A DNA stretch of 64,000 nucleotides from Leptodactylus fallax (Eukaryota; Chordata; Amphibia; Anura; Leptodactylidae), in contig CAMRHE010000196.1 in assembly GCA_947044405.1 (NCBI GenBank), positions 2,711,001 through 2,775,000 on the forward strand. Direction: 5' to 3'. Positions 40,590 to 52,500 of the stretch are shown here, one piece after another. Position 1 is the stretch's first letter. Every line of letters begins with the position of its first letter. The notes beneath the pieces were generated by a model. The model saw nothing but the letters and a program-made list of their open reading frames with translations, was not told the origin of the DNA and made no database searches. Both the position numbers and the translations under genes were made by a program.

Positions 40590-42894
40590 ATAAAAAAAAA
40601 TATCACAGAATCTGTTTCTGTACAACTAATATTACCTACAGAAGCTATAACGCAAAGTAGCATAAAGAAATTGGAAGTAGAACCAGTTAAGGTGACGCCA
40701 AAGCTCAGCATACCTACAAAGCAACCAGCTGTAAAAGAAGTTGTGGTACAATCTACTATACCAGTAAGTGCTGTGCAGGAAGCTAGCAGTCAACCAAGTG
40801 AATCATCAACTGACTCAGATAGAGATAGTCTATTGTTTATACAAGAACAAACTACATCAAGTCCTGAGACTGTCAAGCCAGAAGATGCTGCAGTTCAACA
40901 GGAGGAGGACACAATTGAAACGGTAACCTCTCTCCCTCCATCAGTTATACAAACATCAGTACCACATGACACAGTGGCACCATCAAAGAGCACTATCTTA
41001 GAGAAAACTGAAGAAACTGAAAGTATCCAATCAACATTTGAGGTGAGCCCTGATTCCAATCCAGAGGACACTACATCTAAGCCAGAAGGCACTGCTGAAA
41101 CATTCAGTCCCATTACATTGACTAAAGAAGTCCTACACTTAAGCTCCCACTCTCCTAAAGAAACTTTGGAAGCTAAAAGTGCAGAAATAATTCCAACAGT
41201 TATTCTTTCACATGAAATTACTCAAGACATAGATGAAATACCCGCTTCATCAACTAGTGTCGATTTAGAGCAGATTGGCGTGACTACAAGAGATTCATTG
41301 ACACCACAAGAACCTGAGGTTTCCAGTATTCAGCCTGAGGTTGATGTATTCACAGTATTCAAACTTTCTCCTGGCACAATCAGGCCATCCTCAGAAGATG
41401 GTATCACACCATCTCCCAGACAAGCTACAGAAAGCCCAGATATAGAAACAGCCACATTGTCAAAGCAGTACGTAGATTCCACATATAAAGCTGTTGAAGA
41501 GCCAGAGTTGACTTCTGAATCAGAAGCTTCAGCTGAGCAAGATTATACGACTATCATACCCAAAGAGGCCGACACTGAAAAGACATCACTTGCTGAAACA
41601 GTTGCTACTGAGGAAACAATATCCTCATTCCAGCCAGAAGATACTGTAACTGAAAAAGCTGTAACACCTCTTTTCCCATTTGATAAAACCGAAGGGTCTG
41701 GAATAACTGAAGAAGAAACTAAAGAGTCTGTATTGGACAAAACAGAACAACCAGTTTCAGTAAGTCCAAAATACTTTACTACAGAAGCAACCTTAGAAGA
41801 AGTTAAAGAAGATGTAACTGTGGCTCCTGAAGAAAAAGCAGAAGATACAACTGCATCAGTTGATACAAAACCTGCTCTAGAGATTCAGACATCCAAGATA
41901 TCAGTTCAATATGAGCCAGTAGAAGAGAGTACAGAAACTGTACCCACAACATCTGAAGTTTTAACAGAATCATTAGTTACAAAAGACAGTTTTGCATCAG
42001 TTCAACCTCTAGATTTAACTTCTGAGGGAAGTGACATAGATCAAGAAGGAGAACCAGTAGTGACTGTAACAGACGGAATTCAAGAGGTTACAGAAGAGAA
42101 AGAAATTGTCACTGCTATCCCTACGGGGAAACCAGCTGAAGATAAGACATCACAAATTGTGACTGTAAAAGATAAAACAGAGTTGCCTTCTGTAGATGAA
42201 GACCACAGGCAAGAGACAACTATTGCTCCTCATAGTTCATCAGATCTTGTCCAGCTTGTCACGGATAAAGATGAAACAATAGAACCCTCTATCACTATTA
42301 GTTCTGTCCTGGCTGACAGTGTCACTACCCAACAGACTGTTACTGATTTGCAGGCTGAAGATGAAGGGTCAGCAGAGGAAGGAGACAAAATTGTCAGTAT
42401 AGTTACAGAGCTTCCATCCAGTCAATATGTTACTGAATCTGCACTGTCTCCATCTGAAAGCCCCACCGTCACAAAAGATTCTGTAGGTTATGAACTAGTA
42501 TTACCAGATGTTCCTTTACCTGCAGTGACTGACAAAATACCAAGTGCAGAAGATGCAACTACTTTTCCTAAAGAGTCTGTAGAGCTTCATACAACATTAT
42601 TACCTCCATCGATTAGTACTCAAAAACCAGTCCTGATTGATGTGGGACCAGATGAAGACACCAGTAAAGGGACAATAGTGATTGATGAATCAGTTTCTCC
42701 TGTGAAAACCACAACTGAATATGATATGACAAGTAAAAAGGCAGAAGAAGAAATTGGTTCAGAATTTATTACAAGTGCTGAAGAACCTTGTGAGGACACC
42801 ACCGCCGTGTCACCAACAGGGTCTACTAAAGAAGAAATTCAGATCCCTATCAGTGTCATCGTAGTGGAAGTTCTTGATAATGATACAGACACAG
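40590..42894 (+). CDS. vcan: Versican GAG-alpha exon
   Basis: A large exon of about 2.3 kb encoding roughly 768 residues of Ser/Thr/Glu/Pro-rich mucin-like sequence with no folded domain. The end, VIVVEVLDNDTDTG, matches the ending of mammalian GAG-alpha (YIIEVRENKTG type), and the donor G|GTACAG is phase 1. Only one Ser-Gly dipeptide is present (EGSGITEE, 41697-41702), so chondroitin sulfate capacity looks low. Mammalian GAG-alpha is longer (987 residues in human). One cysteine occurs at 42789. The start is uncertain: the best acceptor (TTTTGGCTTCGCAG, exon from 40590) gives the wrong phase by one base; AG sites with starts at 40570 or 40609 are in phase. Used in V0 and V2 forms. Confidence 0.88.
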
Positions 42895-44167
42895 GTACAG
42901 TTTTCCCACTCATATTAGTCTTGAAGCAAAGGTAGTTTACCTTCATGGACTTTTCCTTTATAGGTCATAAGTATGTAATGTTTTTAAAGGGAATGTGTCA
43001 CAGTGAAAATGAAGTCTGATCAGTTAGTAGCATGTTACAGAACAGGAGGTGCTGAGCAGATTCTGGGAAGAAATTGTGACTAAATTGTCATTTATAGATT
43101 GAAGACTCTAGACCTAACATAACATCATGCAATTACTATTGCATAACATCATATCAATTTGCTCAGCTCTTCCTGCTCTATAATACTGTACTTGAAGATG
43201 CTACTACATTTTCAGTTTAAGACATGAACATGATTTAAATGCCGTATTATTGCTTGGTTGGCTATATTAAAATGGTAGCTACGATTTATTAAAATAATGA
43301 AAAGGTCAACATGGATAGAACATGTGGTGAGTCCTTGTTGACTCTGGATTTGTATAAATTGAAGTATGCATTTACAGCTTCAGGCTCTAGACAGTGTATG
43401 CAGGTGCATGTATTTATACACAAAATAAATGATCCAAATCCCTGGATTAGCAGATATAGGTTTAATGCAGGTGTAAAAACTAAAGAAACTTGGTGGTTTG
43501 GATGACTGTTAAATATTGCATTGACCGTGCAAGTAGTCGAAGTATCTTGTATTGTACTGTGTAAGCTTGTGGTGTTTTAAGGATGTTATGGGGAAATATG
43601 TTCGAAGAGTTAATGTCCATGTTGTATGGAGGGTTATTTTTTCTTCTAGGAGAGAATAGCTTTGTCTTATATTACCCAACAGACCATTGTATAGCAGCTC
43701 ATAGACTCCCAATGGATCTCTACTATGGAGTTCCAGGAGACTTGTTATGATGCCATAAAGCTTTTTGTACTTGGTTCTACCATATGCATGAGATCTTAAT
43801 GTGTGGTTGTGTGCTACAGGGACTGTGCTGGTTTAGAAAATTGTGAACTGGTCCTTCTATTAAACTGGCCGTACACATTAGGTTGATATTGGCTGTCAAT
43901 TTCAGCAAGACTGGAAAGCCATCTAATGTGTAATGCGTGTCCTGTCTTCTGCCAGTGGCTGATGTTGATGGGAAAGGTTCAGCTCTAAGATTTCAACATG
44001 AACAATCATTTAGTTTCGAGGAAGATGACAATGACATTCTCAACTGACCCTATTGAAATACTGTACAATGTGCCGAAGGTCAATTTGTTTGGTGGAGTTG
44101 GGAGGAATAGCTGTGGGTCAAACATTCAACTGACAGCAAACTGACTGACAGCCAACCTTATTTCTAT

Positions 44168-44449
44168 AAAGGGATTGTCCACATTTTTTTTTTTTATGGC
44201 ATATCCTTAGAATAGATAATATAAGTCATAAATAAATATCTGATTGATAGGGGCCAATAGTCACCATGACAGAAAGTCACAGAACCTGCTTCAGGCTCCA
44301 TGCAATGTATAGTATGGAGACTGGATGCAGCCCTGGACAACTGATGCATGTGGGGGTTGGCTATCGGCCCCTCACTCCCATCCCCGCCAATCAGATATTT
44401 TTGCCTAACCTAAGAATAGGCCATAAAAAATTCCTGGACAACCCCTTTA
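44168..44449. repeat. Fold-back repeat, AAAGGGATTGTCC family
   Basis: 282 bp with ends AAAGGGATTGTCC and GGACAACCCCTTTA in inverted orientation, and further arm matches such as ATATCTGATTG and CAATCAGATAT. Non-coding, likely a MITE-type element. Confidence 0.75.
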
Positions 44450-46845
44450 TGCAAACATGCACAGCTAGATAAACATATATTATTACTCCATGTAAGACCT
44501 AGCAACCAGTATAAGCTAAAACCATTCAAGTTTCTTCCCCATAACTAAAATATATAGCAGAGGATATGGCATACCTTTTGATATGAATAGAACACCAGTC
44601 AATGAAAAAGAAACATGGTGCATGGTCCACTGTCCTGGTAGTCTATGGGGGATGCAGAAACAGCTAAGTGTGCATACATTTGGTGGTGGGCCCTCAGTTC
44701 TCAGACAATGATGACATATAAAATCAATATACCATCAATGTTATTCATAGGAAAACTCTTCTAAATCCTCCAATTAGGAATATCATAGACAATGAGCAAG
44801 TTTAATAGCTGTTAAGGTTTTACAGTGCTGGGAGTTATGTTACTGGCATGCCTCTTATAGTCCTGGCGTCTGAGGGGTATTTAGAAACTTGTCGCTACTG
44901 GATTTTACTGACTCTCCCACAACAGAATAGAATTCACTGGGACACTGGATTGGATTTACAGCTCAGACAAAAACGTTCATAAAACGGTTTGAATAGACCA
45001 ATTCTTTTGTTTTCACCGCGGTATTGAAATTGCTTAACAAGCCGAAATGTCTTTTATGAGATCACCCGTCTTCTTTCACAAGTTAGGGGGCTTTATTTCG
45101 ATAGTTTCACCATATTTTAGCATCTTTTGTAGGCTTCCTTAGAGACAAGGATGTGTTGCCATTATACAACATACAGTTCTTAGAATACATACACAATCCT
45201 TCCAATCTTTTGTGTGTTGCTAAGGAAACCCTTAACATTTTACGCAGTGATTACACACTTGAAGTATTCTTTACTGCTTTTTACACCAAGAGTGTAAGAA
45301 ACCACCATCGCTTTTCAATTGTTTTAAGCAACTGGTGGCTTTCTAGGGCTGCATTTACCAGCATGGCTTCCTACTCCATGACAAAGTGTGCCTTATAGCC
45401 CATGCAGAGATAGATCTGTAAAACACTATTAATATTAGCACATGCATCTACAATCTGCATCTACAGTAAAAGAGAATCTGGTTTTTGACCTTTTTAGCTA
45501 TACTTTGTTTTTTTTTTTTAAGAAGTGGCCAATGTTAAACTTTCTTAGGGGAAATCACAGTTGAGCTGCATATAGGCAAAACTAACATAGGGTCTATCTA
45601 GGTGTAAACGTGTTGCCTTTCATCTTACTTTCCCACAGAAGTGTTGGCACTTTTCATGCTTGAGATGTTTCGTTTAATATTCATGTCCAGGTGAGGACTC
45701 TGAGGTGAGCTTCTCAGAAGCAATTGTACCGTGTCCTAACCATTAGCCTGGGGGATGGGAAATACAGATGTGCACCTCCCTTTGAAATCAGAGATCAATT
45801 GTTTGACAGCTTTGACTGCTGTTTGCATTGAGTAACAGTTTACAGAAAGGCATTATCATTGTTTACAAGCTGCCATAGTTCAATGAATCTACTTCGCTCT
45901 TTATATTTCACACTTGTCAAGTCAAAGGGCACTGGATTGCATGAGAAAAGTAGTAATGGATGAAATATACCAATAATTATATACAAGTTATAAGCAAAAT
46001 GGGAAAAGAATGTGCAAATAAGTTTTTCTTGATGGAAAAAAGAAAACATGCTGTAGTGCCATCTCTTGAAAGGTAGCTCCCTATACAGTAGCTCAATGTC
46101 TGGTGTAAGAAACCTAGTGACATTGTTTGGCATTCAAGTCAAACCAGATCATCTCCTCCAAGAAGAAGAAGGCCCTATCTGTAGACAGCTGTTTCAGCTG
46201 GTTACTGCCCCTAATCGATGCAAAGCAGGGTCCTGGTTTGGTTGGGTGAGAGGTCATAGATGTGGGTCTGAAGGGTACTAGGTCTGTTATGTGGTACTGG
46301 CATCAATTATAGCTGAAATCTATGCCAGCTACTAGTCAGTCTTAATAAATCTTCACCAATAACTTTTGCTGTTAGTAGATTTTTAGATAGAAGTTTAATG
46401 GTGACCTGTTTATACTTTTTTAAATATATTATTTAGAGTCACGGGTGTAACTACTATACGTGTGGAGCGGTAGTACCTGCTACCAGGCACTAGATCCTGG
46501 GGGGCCCCAAAGGTCCATCTGGCACATAAAATATACTACTATTCTAAATGGCACAAGGTACAGTAGGTAGGGGCTCAATACAGAGGCCAAGGAGATTCAA
46601 GTTATGCCTCTGTATACAGTACATATTTACTTATTTAAAAGCCTTTATCACACATTCCAGCATAAAGATTGGACAGGATAACGTAGCACGTTGTTAAAAT
46701 TCTAGGCACCATTGCTGTCTATTATGTGACAGATCAGACACTTCCATCACTTTAGATTTTCAGCTCCTATGAACAACCTAATTGATTTCTACAGAAGTGA
46801 GCTTGGAAAAAAGTGCAAAACAGTAGGTAAGGCAGGACTTTCATA

Positions 46846-47272
46846 TTAAAGGGGTCATTTTTAAAAGATTTAACAGTAAAATTAAAAACTATTACGCACC
46901 TCTCCCCGATCCTCTGTTTCCAGCAGATACAGTGTTCTCTTTGCAAACCTCCCTGACTGATGTCACCAGTGACATCCCTTTGTGCCAGGTGAATGCTGCA
47001 GCCAGTGGTAACCTACTCACAAATATCATATGACTGATAGTGATTTGCCATTTGCGAAGAGATCACCACTGAAGCCTTGGCTGTGACAGTCGCCTGGCAA
47101 AAAAAGGATTACGTCAGTCGGGGGGGGGGGGGGACTATAAACAGAACAGTAAACCTGCTGCCACTGGAAATAGAGGACAGGGGAGAGGTATGTAATTTTT
47201 TTTTTATTATTTTACTGGTCCTATCAGAAGCACTATTAAATCTTTTCAAAATGTTTCAGAACTACCCTTTAA
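46846..47272. repeat. Fold-back repeat
   Basis: Begins TTAAAGGGGTC and ends ACTACCCTTTAA. Inner segments such as GATGTCACCAGTGACATC form a local palindrome. A G homopolymer lies near 47120-47132. Arms are weaker than in the 44168 copy. Confidence 0.55.
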
Positions 47273-48307
47273 GCCAATAAATTGCAACTTATTAATATCA
47301 GGAGAACACCAGTAAAAGTGTTCCTTTCTTAGGAACCCCTATAACTGCCTTACCACTAGTATAAAAGTGATAATGTATCCCATTGACGTCTTGAAGTGAA
47401 CCTCTAAACTGCACCACTGAACCCTGATAGAGAATCACAGTTATTTTACAAATTTATTATATTATTATTACATGTCACCAACATTGAGACTCTGCAATGA
47501 ACTGCCACTAGGTCAAATAACCTAAACTAAGTCTGAAATATAGAGAATGCTATCAAATTAGGAACATGTTTCCTTCATAATCTCTCAGACTACAGAGAAT
47601 TGCTGCAAGGTGTCTCTGTGTTATAAAGGTCTATGTGCCATGAAACATTGGACCGATTCCTGACCTAAGGGTTTTCTCCCCAGAGGTCTTGGCTATCGTT
47701 TACCTGATAATTAGACCTTCTGAAGGGGCACATGAGAATACACCAAACTATTTGTAATGTGATCCTCTGAATGCAAAATCCCACTTCATAAGATGGTGCA
47801 AGTCTGTCCTAGTTATATACACATCTATTAAATAAAGTGCTTCCCAGGTTATAAAGCCCCTATGGAAAACAGATGTCTGTATGTGTTATATCTACTGACA
47901 CAGGTGTCTGTTTTCCCTTCCAAGCCAATAATCTCTTTAAACCAGTTCTTGTGGGAAGGGCGTCATTTAAAAACACTCCGCAAGAAGAGACTGAGGGTTA
48001 CTGTGTTTTATGGAGACACTCTAGTATACTCTGGTGCATTAGCCAAGCAGTTGGGAAATAATAAGGTGACTGCCCACCCACTTTGTTGTTATTTTGTGAA
48101 ATTTTTAGGCATATGTATTATATAATGATTGTATTCAGAGAAAATTTCAAGACTAAAAACCATTTTCAGAATGTGTGCAAAGGGTTGTAGCAAATGTTTT
48201 CATTCTTGTAAACAGTTTACAATAACTCTCTATTATCTAAGATTATAGACACATATAGTGGCCAAGATTTGGAGAAAATGCTCTGACATTGCTGTCTTAC
48301 CAAGGCT

Positions 48308-48652
48308 TAAATGGGATTGTCCGACTGCAGAAAAAGTGAATTATTGTTTTGGTAATGTTGAATAATAATCCTCCATTTTTGTGGTGGTGACGTGCCTGAA
48401 AAGAGCAGGCTGTCGGCCCAGTTGATGAGCTAAGACAGCCTCTAGTCCATCATAGTTGAGATAGAGAAGTTTGATGGCTTATCTAGGAACTGAGCCAGAC
48501 AGCCAGCCCTCTTCACGTATGTCACCGACATGGGGAGCGCTCTATGCCTATGTCAGCATCACAGAACTTCAATGACAATGAGGTAGGTGTTTGAATATTT
48601 AACATATCAAAAACAATTAATAACCTTTTCTGCCATCAAACAACCCCTTTAA
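48308..48652. repeat. Fold-back repeat, AAAGGGATTGTCC family
   Basis: Starts AAATGGGATTGTCCGAC and ends CAAACAACCCCTTTAA. Interior non-coding. Same family ends as 44168-44449. Confidence 0.65.
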
Positions 48653-48673
48653 GATATAAAATGTACCACTGAC

Positions 48674-48900
48674 GTTAGGTTCACACCTGTGCTCAGGTTT
48701 CTGTTCTTTGGATCCCCGCTTAAAATGCGGTTACCCATGGAAACCTGTGGACCCCATAGACTATAATGGGGTCCGCGGGGTTTCCACCTGAAAAATACGG
48801 AGAGAAAAGTCTTGTTTGCAGGACATCTCTCTGCATTTTTCAAGTGGAATGGGGGACGAAATGGCTGAACAGAATCCGAGCACAGGTGTGAACCCAGTCT
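48674..48900. repeat. Short fold-back repeat
   Basis: Left GTTAGGTTCACACCTGTGCTC and right GAGCACAGGTGTGAACCCAG are complementary ends. Interior includes CCCATAGACTATAATGGGGT, itself a near palindrome. Related to 35424-35607. Confidence 0.78.
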
Positions 48901-49558
48901 GAGTGTGTCTTATGCCTTACACAAGTAATTATGGCTCTGTATTATGTTCAGCGTGTATGACATTGTTTCTAGGGAGAAGACATCTGTAATATGACTTGTG
49001 ATGGAACATGCCATTATTGCTTTTTTTCATGATTTTGGCAAAAATCCTAGAGAAAAATATCTTCACAGATAAATGATATAGCTATGTACATGAGCCTTAA
49101 GATTTATAATGTGTTGTATTTGATTCTATGGTTACTCAGTACCATTCTTGATATGATAAGATGCCAAATGACTACTCAAGCTTTGTTGTGTGAGTTGATA
49201 TTTACTGTATACTAGCAGAATGCAGATAAATATATCAAGAGATGTGAGATACTTAGTTATTAGAAAAGTTTACTTACATAATTTATTTTTAAGACAAAAT
49301 ATACAATTATGAAGTAAAAAAGGAAGAAAAGCAAAACAGTGCATTAGGAACAAATAATGTTTTTGCAGACGCCTCACTTCATTGTTTGACAATGTTGTCT
49401 GCTTTGCTACGTTGTCCTCGTCTATCATGTTCATTCATAGTAAATGTCATTTTATTAACTTCATTAACTATATTTACAGATCATTGGCAATAATACAGCC
49501 ATTTATGTGTGTACAATAACACATTACCAAGCTAAAATCATTATTTGTTTTTCAACAG

Positions 49559-52500
49559 AAACAGTGAATCGTTTCCTTCATAAATTGGGTATTCAACTTA
49601 ATGCCACTGATGATTCCAGGGAACTTCCTTTCATGGAATTGTTACCACCTATTTTTTCTTCTGAAGAGGAGACTGACTGTGACAATTCGACTGATGCTGC
49701 TACGTCCCCATCCTTAAAGTTTATTAATGGAAAACAAGAAATTACACCAGAACCAAAACATTCAAAAACAGAGGAGGCAAAAGGAGACCAGATTGAAAGT
49801 GTTACGCCATCCTTAAATGCATCCGTTACTCAGCTGAGTGAGGTTACTGAGCAAAGTGTCCTTCAGACAGATGCCCCAGAATATACTTCTGTTGAAAGTC
49901 ATGAACCTGAGGCAAGTGGTGATGGAGAAATTAAAACAAAAGATGAGCCCACTACTCAACCAATTTTAGAAGTTCAGGATTTAACATCAAAAGAGCCTGA
50001 AAAATCCAGTTCGGCACAAGACTTACCAATATTCATAATAGAATCATCCGGTGATACAGAATCTGAAGTTCCTCTACCTATCACTGCTAAACCAACCATT
50101 GTAACTCCTGCAAGTTCAAAACCAGAATCGCCAGAGGTGTCTTTTAAGCCATCTTCAACCCATGGACTTCCTGAAACTGTAACACAAGAGTCAATCTCAG
50201 TAACAATCCTACCTACAACAAAAATTATCCTAGAAGAAGATGCAGGAACTGTTACTGATTCACAAGTAGAATTAGGGGCAACCACTGGTCCACTGAAACG
50301 TATACAAGCTTCAACAGCTTTGCTTTTTCCTGAAGGTTCTGGTGAGACGGATGAGACAGAGTCCATCATTAATGTAACAACACCGGTGCAGGTATTTAAA
50401 GAAGAATACATAACACACGACATACAGGAAGCAAAGATTATCTTGTCTACAAAATCTCCTGAAGTGCAAGAATCTCCATCTGAGACTACCGCATCCCCTT
50501 CAGAAGGAGTTGCAGAAATCAGTACTGCAGTTACTGAAATAAGTGAAGAAGACAGCATTTTAACTAAAGCAGCAGAAAAACTTTTTGAGGAAACAGAGGG
50601 GTCAGCCATAGATTCATCAACTGTAGAAGAACATACTACTGAAACAAGTCAAGCAGTAACACTATCTACTTCTACAGAGACAAGTCTTCTTGATCCCACC
50701 ATAACAGAAGAGAGTTCAGCTGCAAGTGAATCTGTTTTAAGTACAACATCCCAAGTTGAAACAATAAAGGTTGATGCTGATTCCACTGAGTCATCTGCAA
50801 CAGAAGACAAGTATTCTCCAGAAGTAGTAAAAACTACAGTTATACCTGATATCTCAACCAAAGAGGAATATATCAAAGAGCAAACAAGTGCACCATTGCT
50901 ATCTACTGAGAGTATTTATACAGCAAAACCAGAAATAACTGAGGATAAGAAATTATTAACCGATGTCACTACAGAGTCTTCTATCACTGTAACAGATCAG
51001 GCAGTAGAGTCACAACCTCTAAGACTTACAAGTGCTCAGTCACTTTTTGATACAGAAGCCTCAGGAGACTTCAAAGAAACTGATCAGGATATATTTGCTA
51101 CAACGGCACCAACAGACATCACATATGAATTGCATGGCACAGAAACTACAACAAAACCTGTTCTTTCTGAAAAAGAAACTGAAACAGTACATATATATGA
51201 AACAGTCTCCACTCCAGTTATTTCTTCCAAGTATATTTCACCCAGCCCAACTATAAAGGATGATTTATTTGGATCAGGTGATACTGAACTAACTTCAACT
51301 GGTGTAGCTGATACCATAGTATTTAGTACATCAAGAGCAAAACTCACTACAGGTGATCACATTACATCATCTGTAGAAGACACACTCACTGCTGAGGTCA
51401 CAGAAGATCTGGTCTCAGAAAAAATCAGCACCATATCCCCTTTTGCAATTGAGGGCTCTGGAGATGAGGTCATTTTTGTTACTAAGCCTTTCGAGGATGT
51501 AAAAAGTGAGATAGATACTTCCCAACTGTATACAACAGCAACTTCCATTACTGTTGAAGAGCCCAAAAAATTGTTATCACCTGACACAAAAGAAGACTTT
51601 TTTGGCTCTGGTATTTTTGAGTCCACCATTGATGCTAGTTCAACAAGCCCTTCAAAAGAGCTTCAGTTTGAAACAGAGACAGAGAAATTGTCTGAAACAG
51701 TATCTACTTTATCACCTTCCACTGTAGTATCTGAATCTTCTGAAAGTGATAAAACAGAAGTCACGTCATTGCCTGGTGTTACAGAGACCAGAGTCAAAAT
51801 TGTTGGCACCAAATCACCATTTACCGAAGAAGGTTCTGGTGATGAAGAGAAACTGTCCACAGTTTCATTTGTAACAAGTTCTGAATCGGAAACAAAATCA
51901 GTACTAGAGGATTTTACAACAGTTTTGCCAACAATAGGATTTTCAAAGGTTGAGGCAGAATCAAAAACTGAAATTGTACCAGAAGAATCTTCAACTGAGA
52001 CACCACAATCTATTCAGTTAAGCACAGAAGAACCTAAGGTAACTGAACACAGAATCTTGGAGCCCAAGTTTACAAATGTGTCCTCCAGCAGTCCTCCAGA
52101 AGTGATCACAGAAGTTGCTTCTCAGCTGATAGCTACTAAGGACATAGCCACTTCTGAACTTGGCTCAGGAGATGTGGACATACTATCTACAACTTCTTCA
52201 ATGAGAACAAGTACTGAACAAGTATCAGACAAACATACTGATGGTGCCAGTACTGTGCCAACTGAGGAATCAATACCAAGCTTGAAAACACAAACCAGCC
52301 ATGCCACTCTAAAGGACATAGTGACTGATGGTTTACCATTCACTGATCTGGGCTCAGGAGACATTGTTGCTACTTCATCATCAGACAAACCTGAAACAGT
52401 CTTCTCAACTACAGAAGAAGAAGATTTACAAACTTATACCAAATCATTCCAGTTAAAGGAACAGATGAGCACTTTACCATCATTGATTGACTCTGGTTCT

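Larger units (their letters stand above)
42895..49558. other. vcan: Versican intron, 6.7 kb
   Basis: Between the two GAG exons. Holds fold-back repeats at 44168-44449, 46846-47272, 48308-48652 and 48674-48900. 42985-43190 starts AAAGGGAATGTGTCAC and looks like another dispersed repeat. No exon seen; 49300-49558 is AT-rich and leads into the GAG-beta acceptor. Confidence 0.8.

Noticed and set aside
49974..50609. 211-residue minus-strand open frame inside GAG-beta
   Set aside because: It is the antisense shadow of a Ser/Thr/Glu-rich coding exon, which biases the reverse strand towards open frames. The other minus-strand frames in 40895-56174 are the same.
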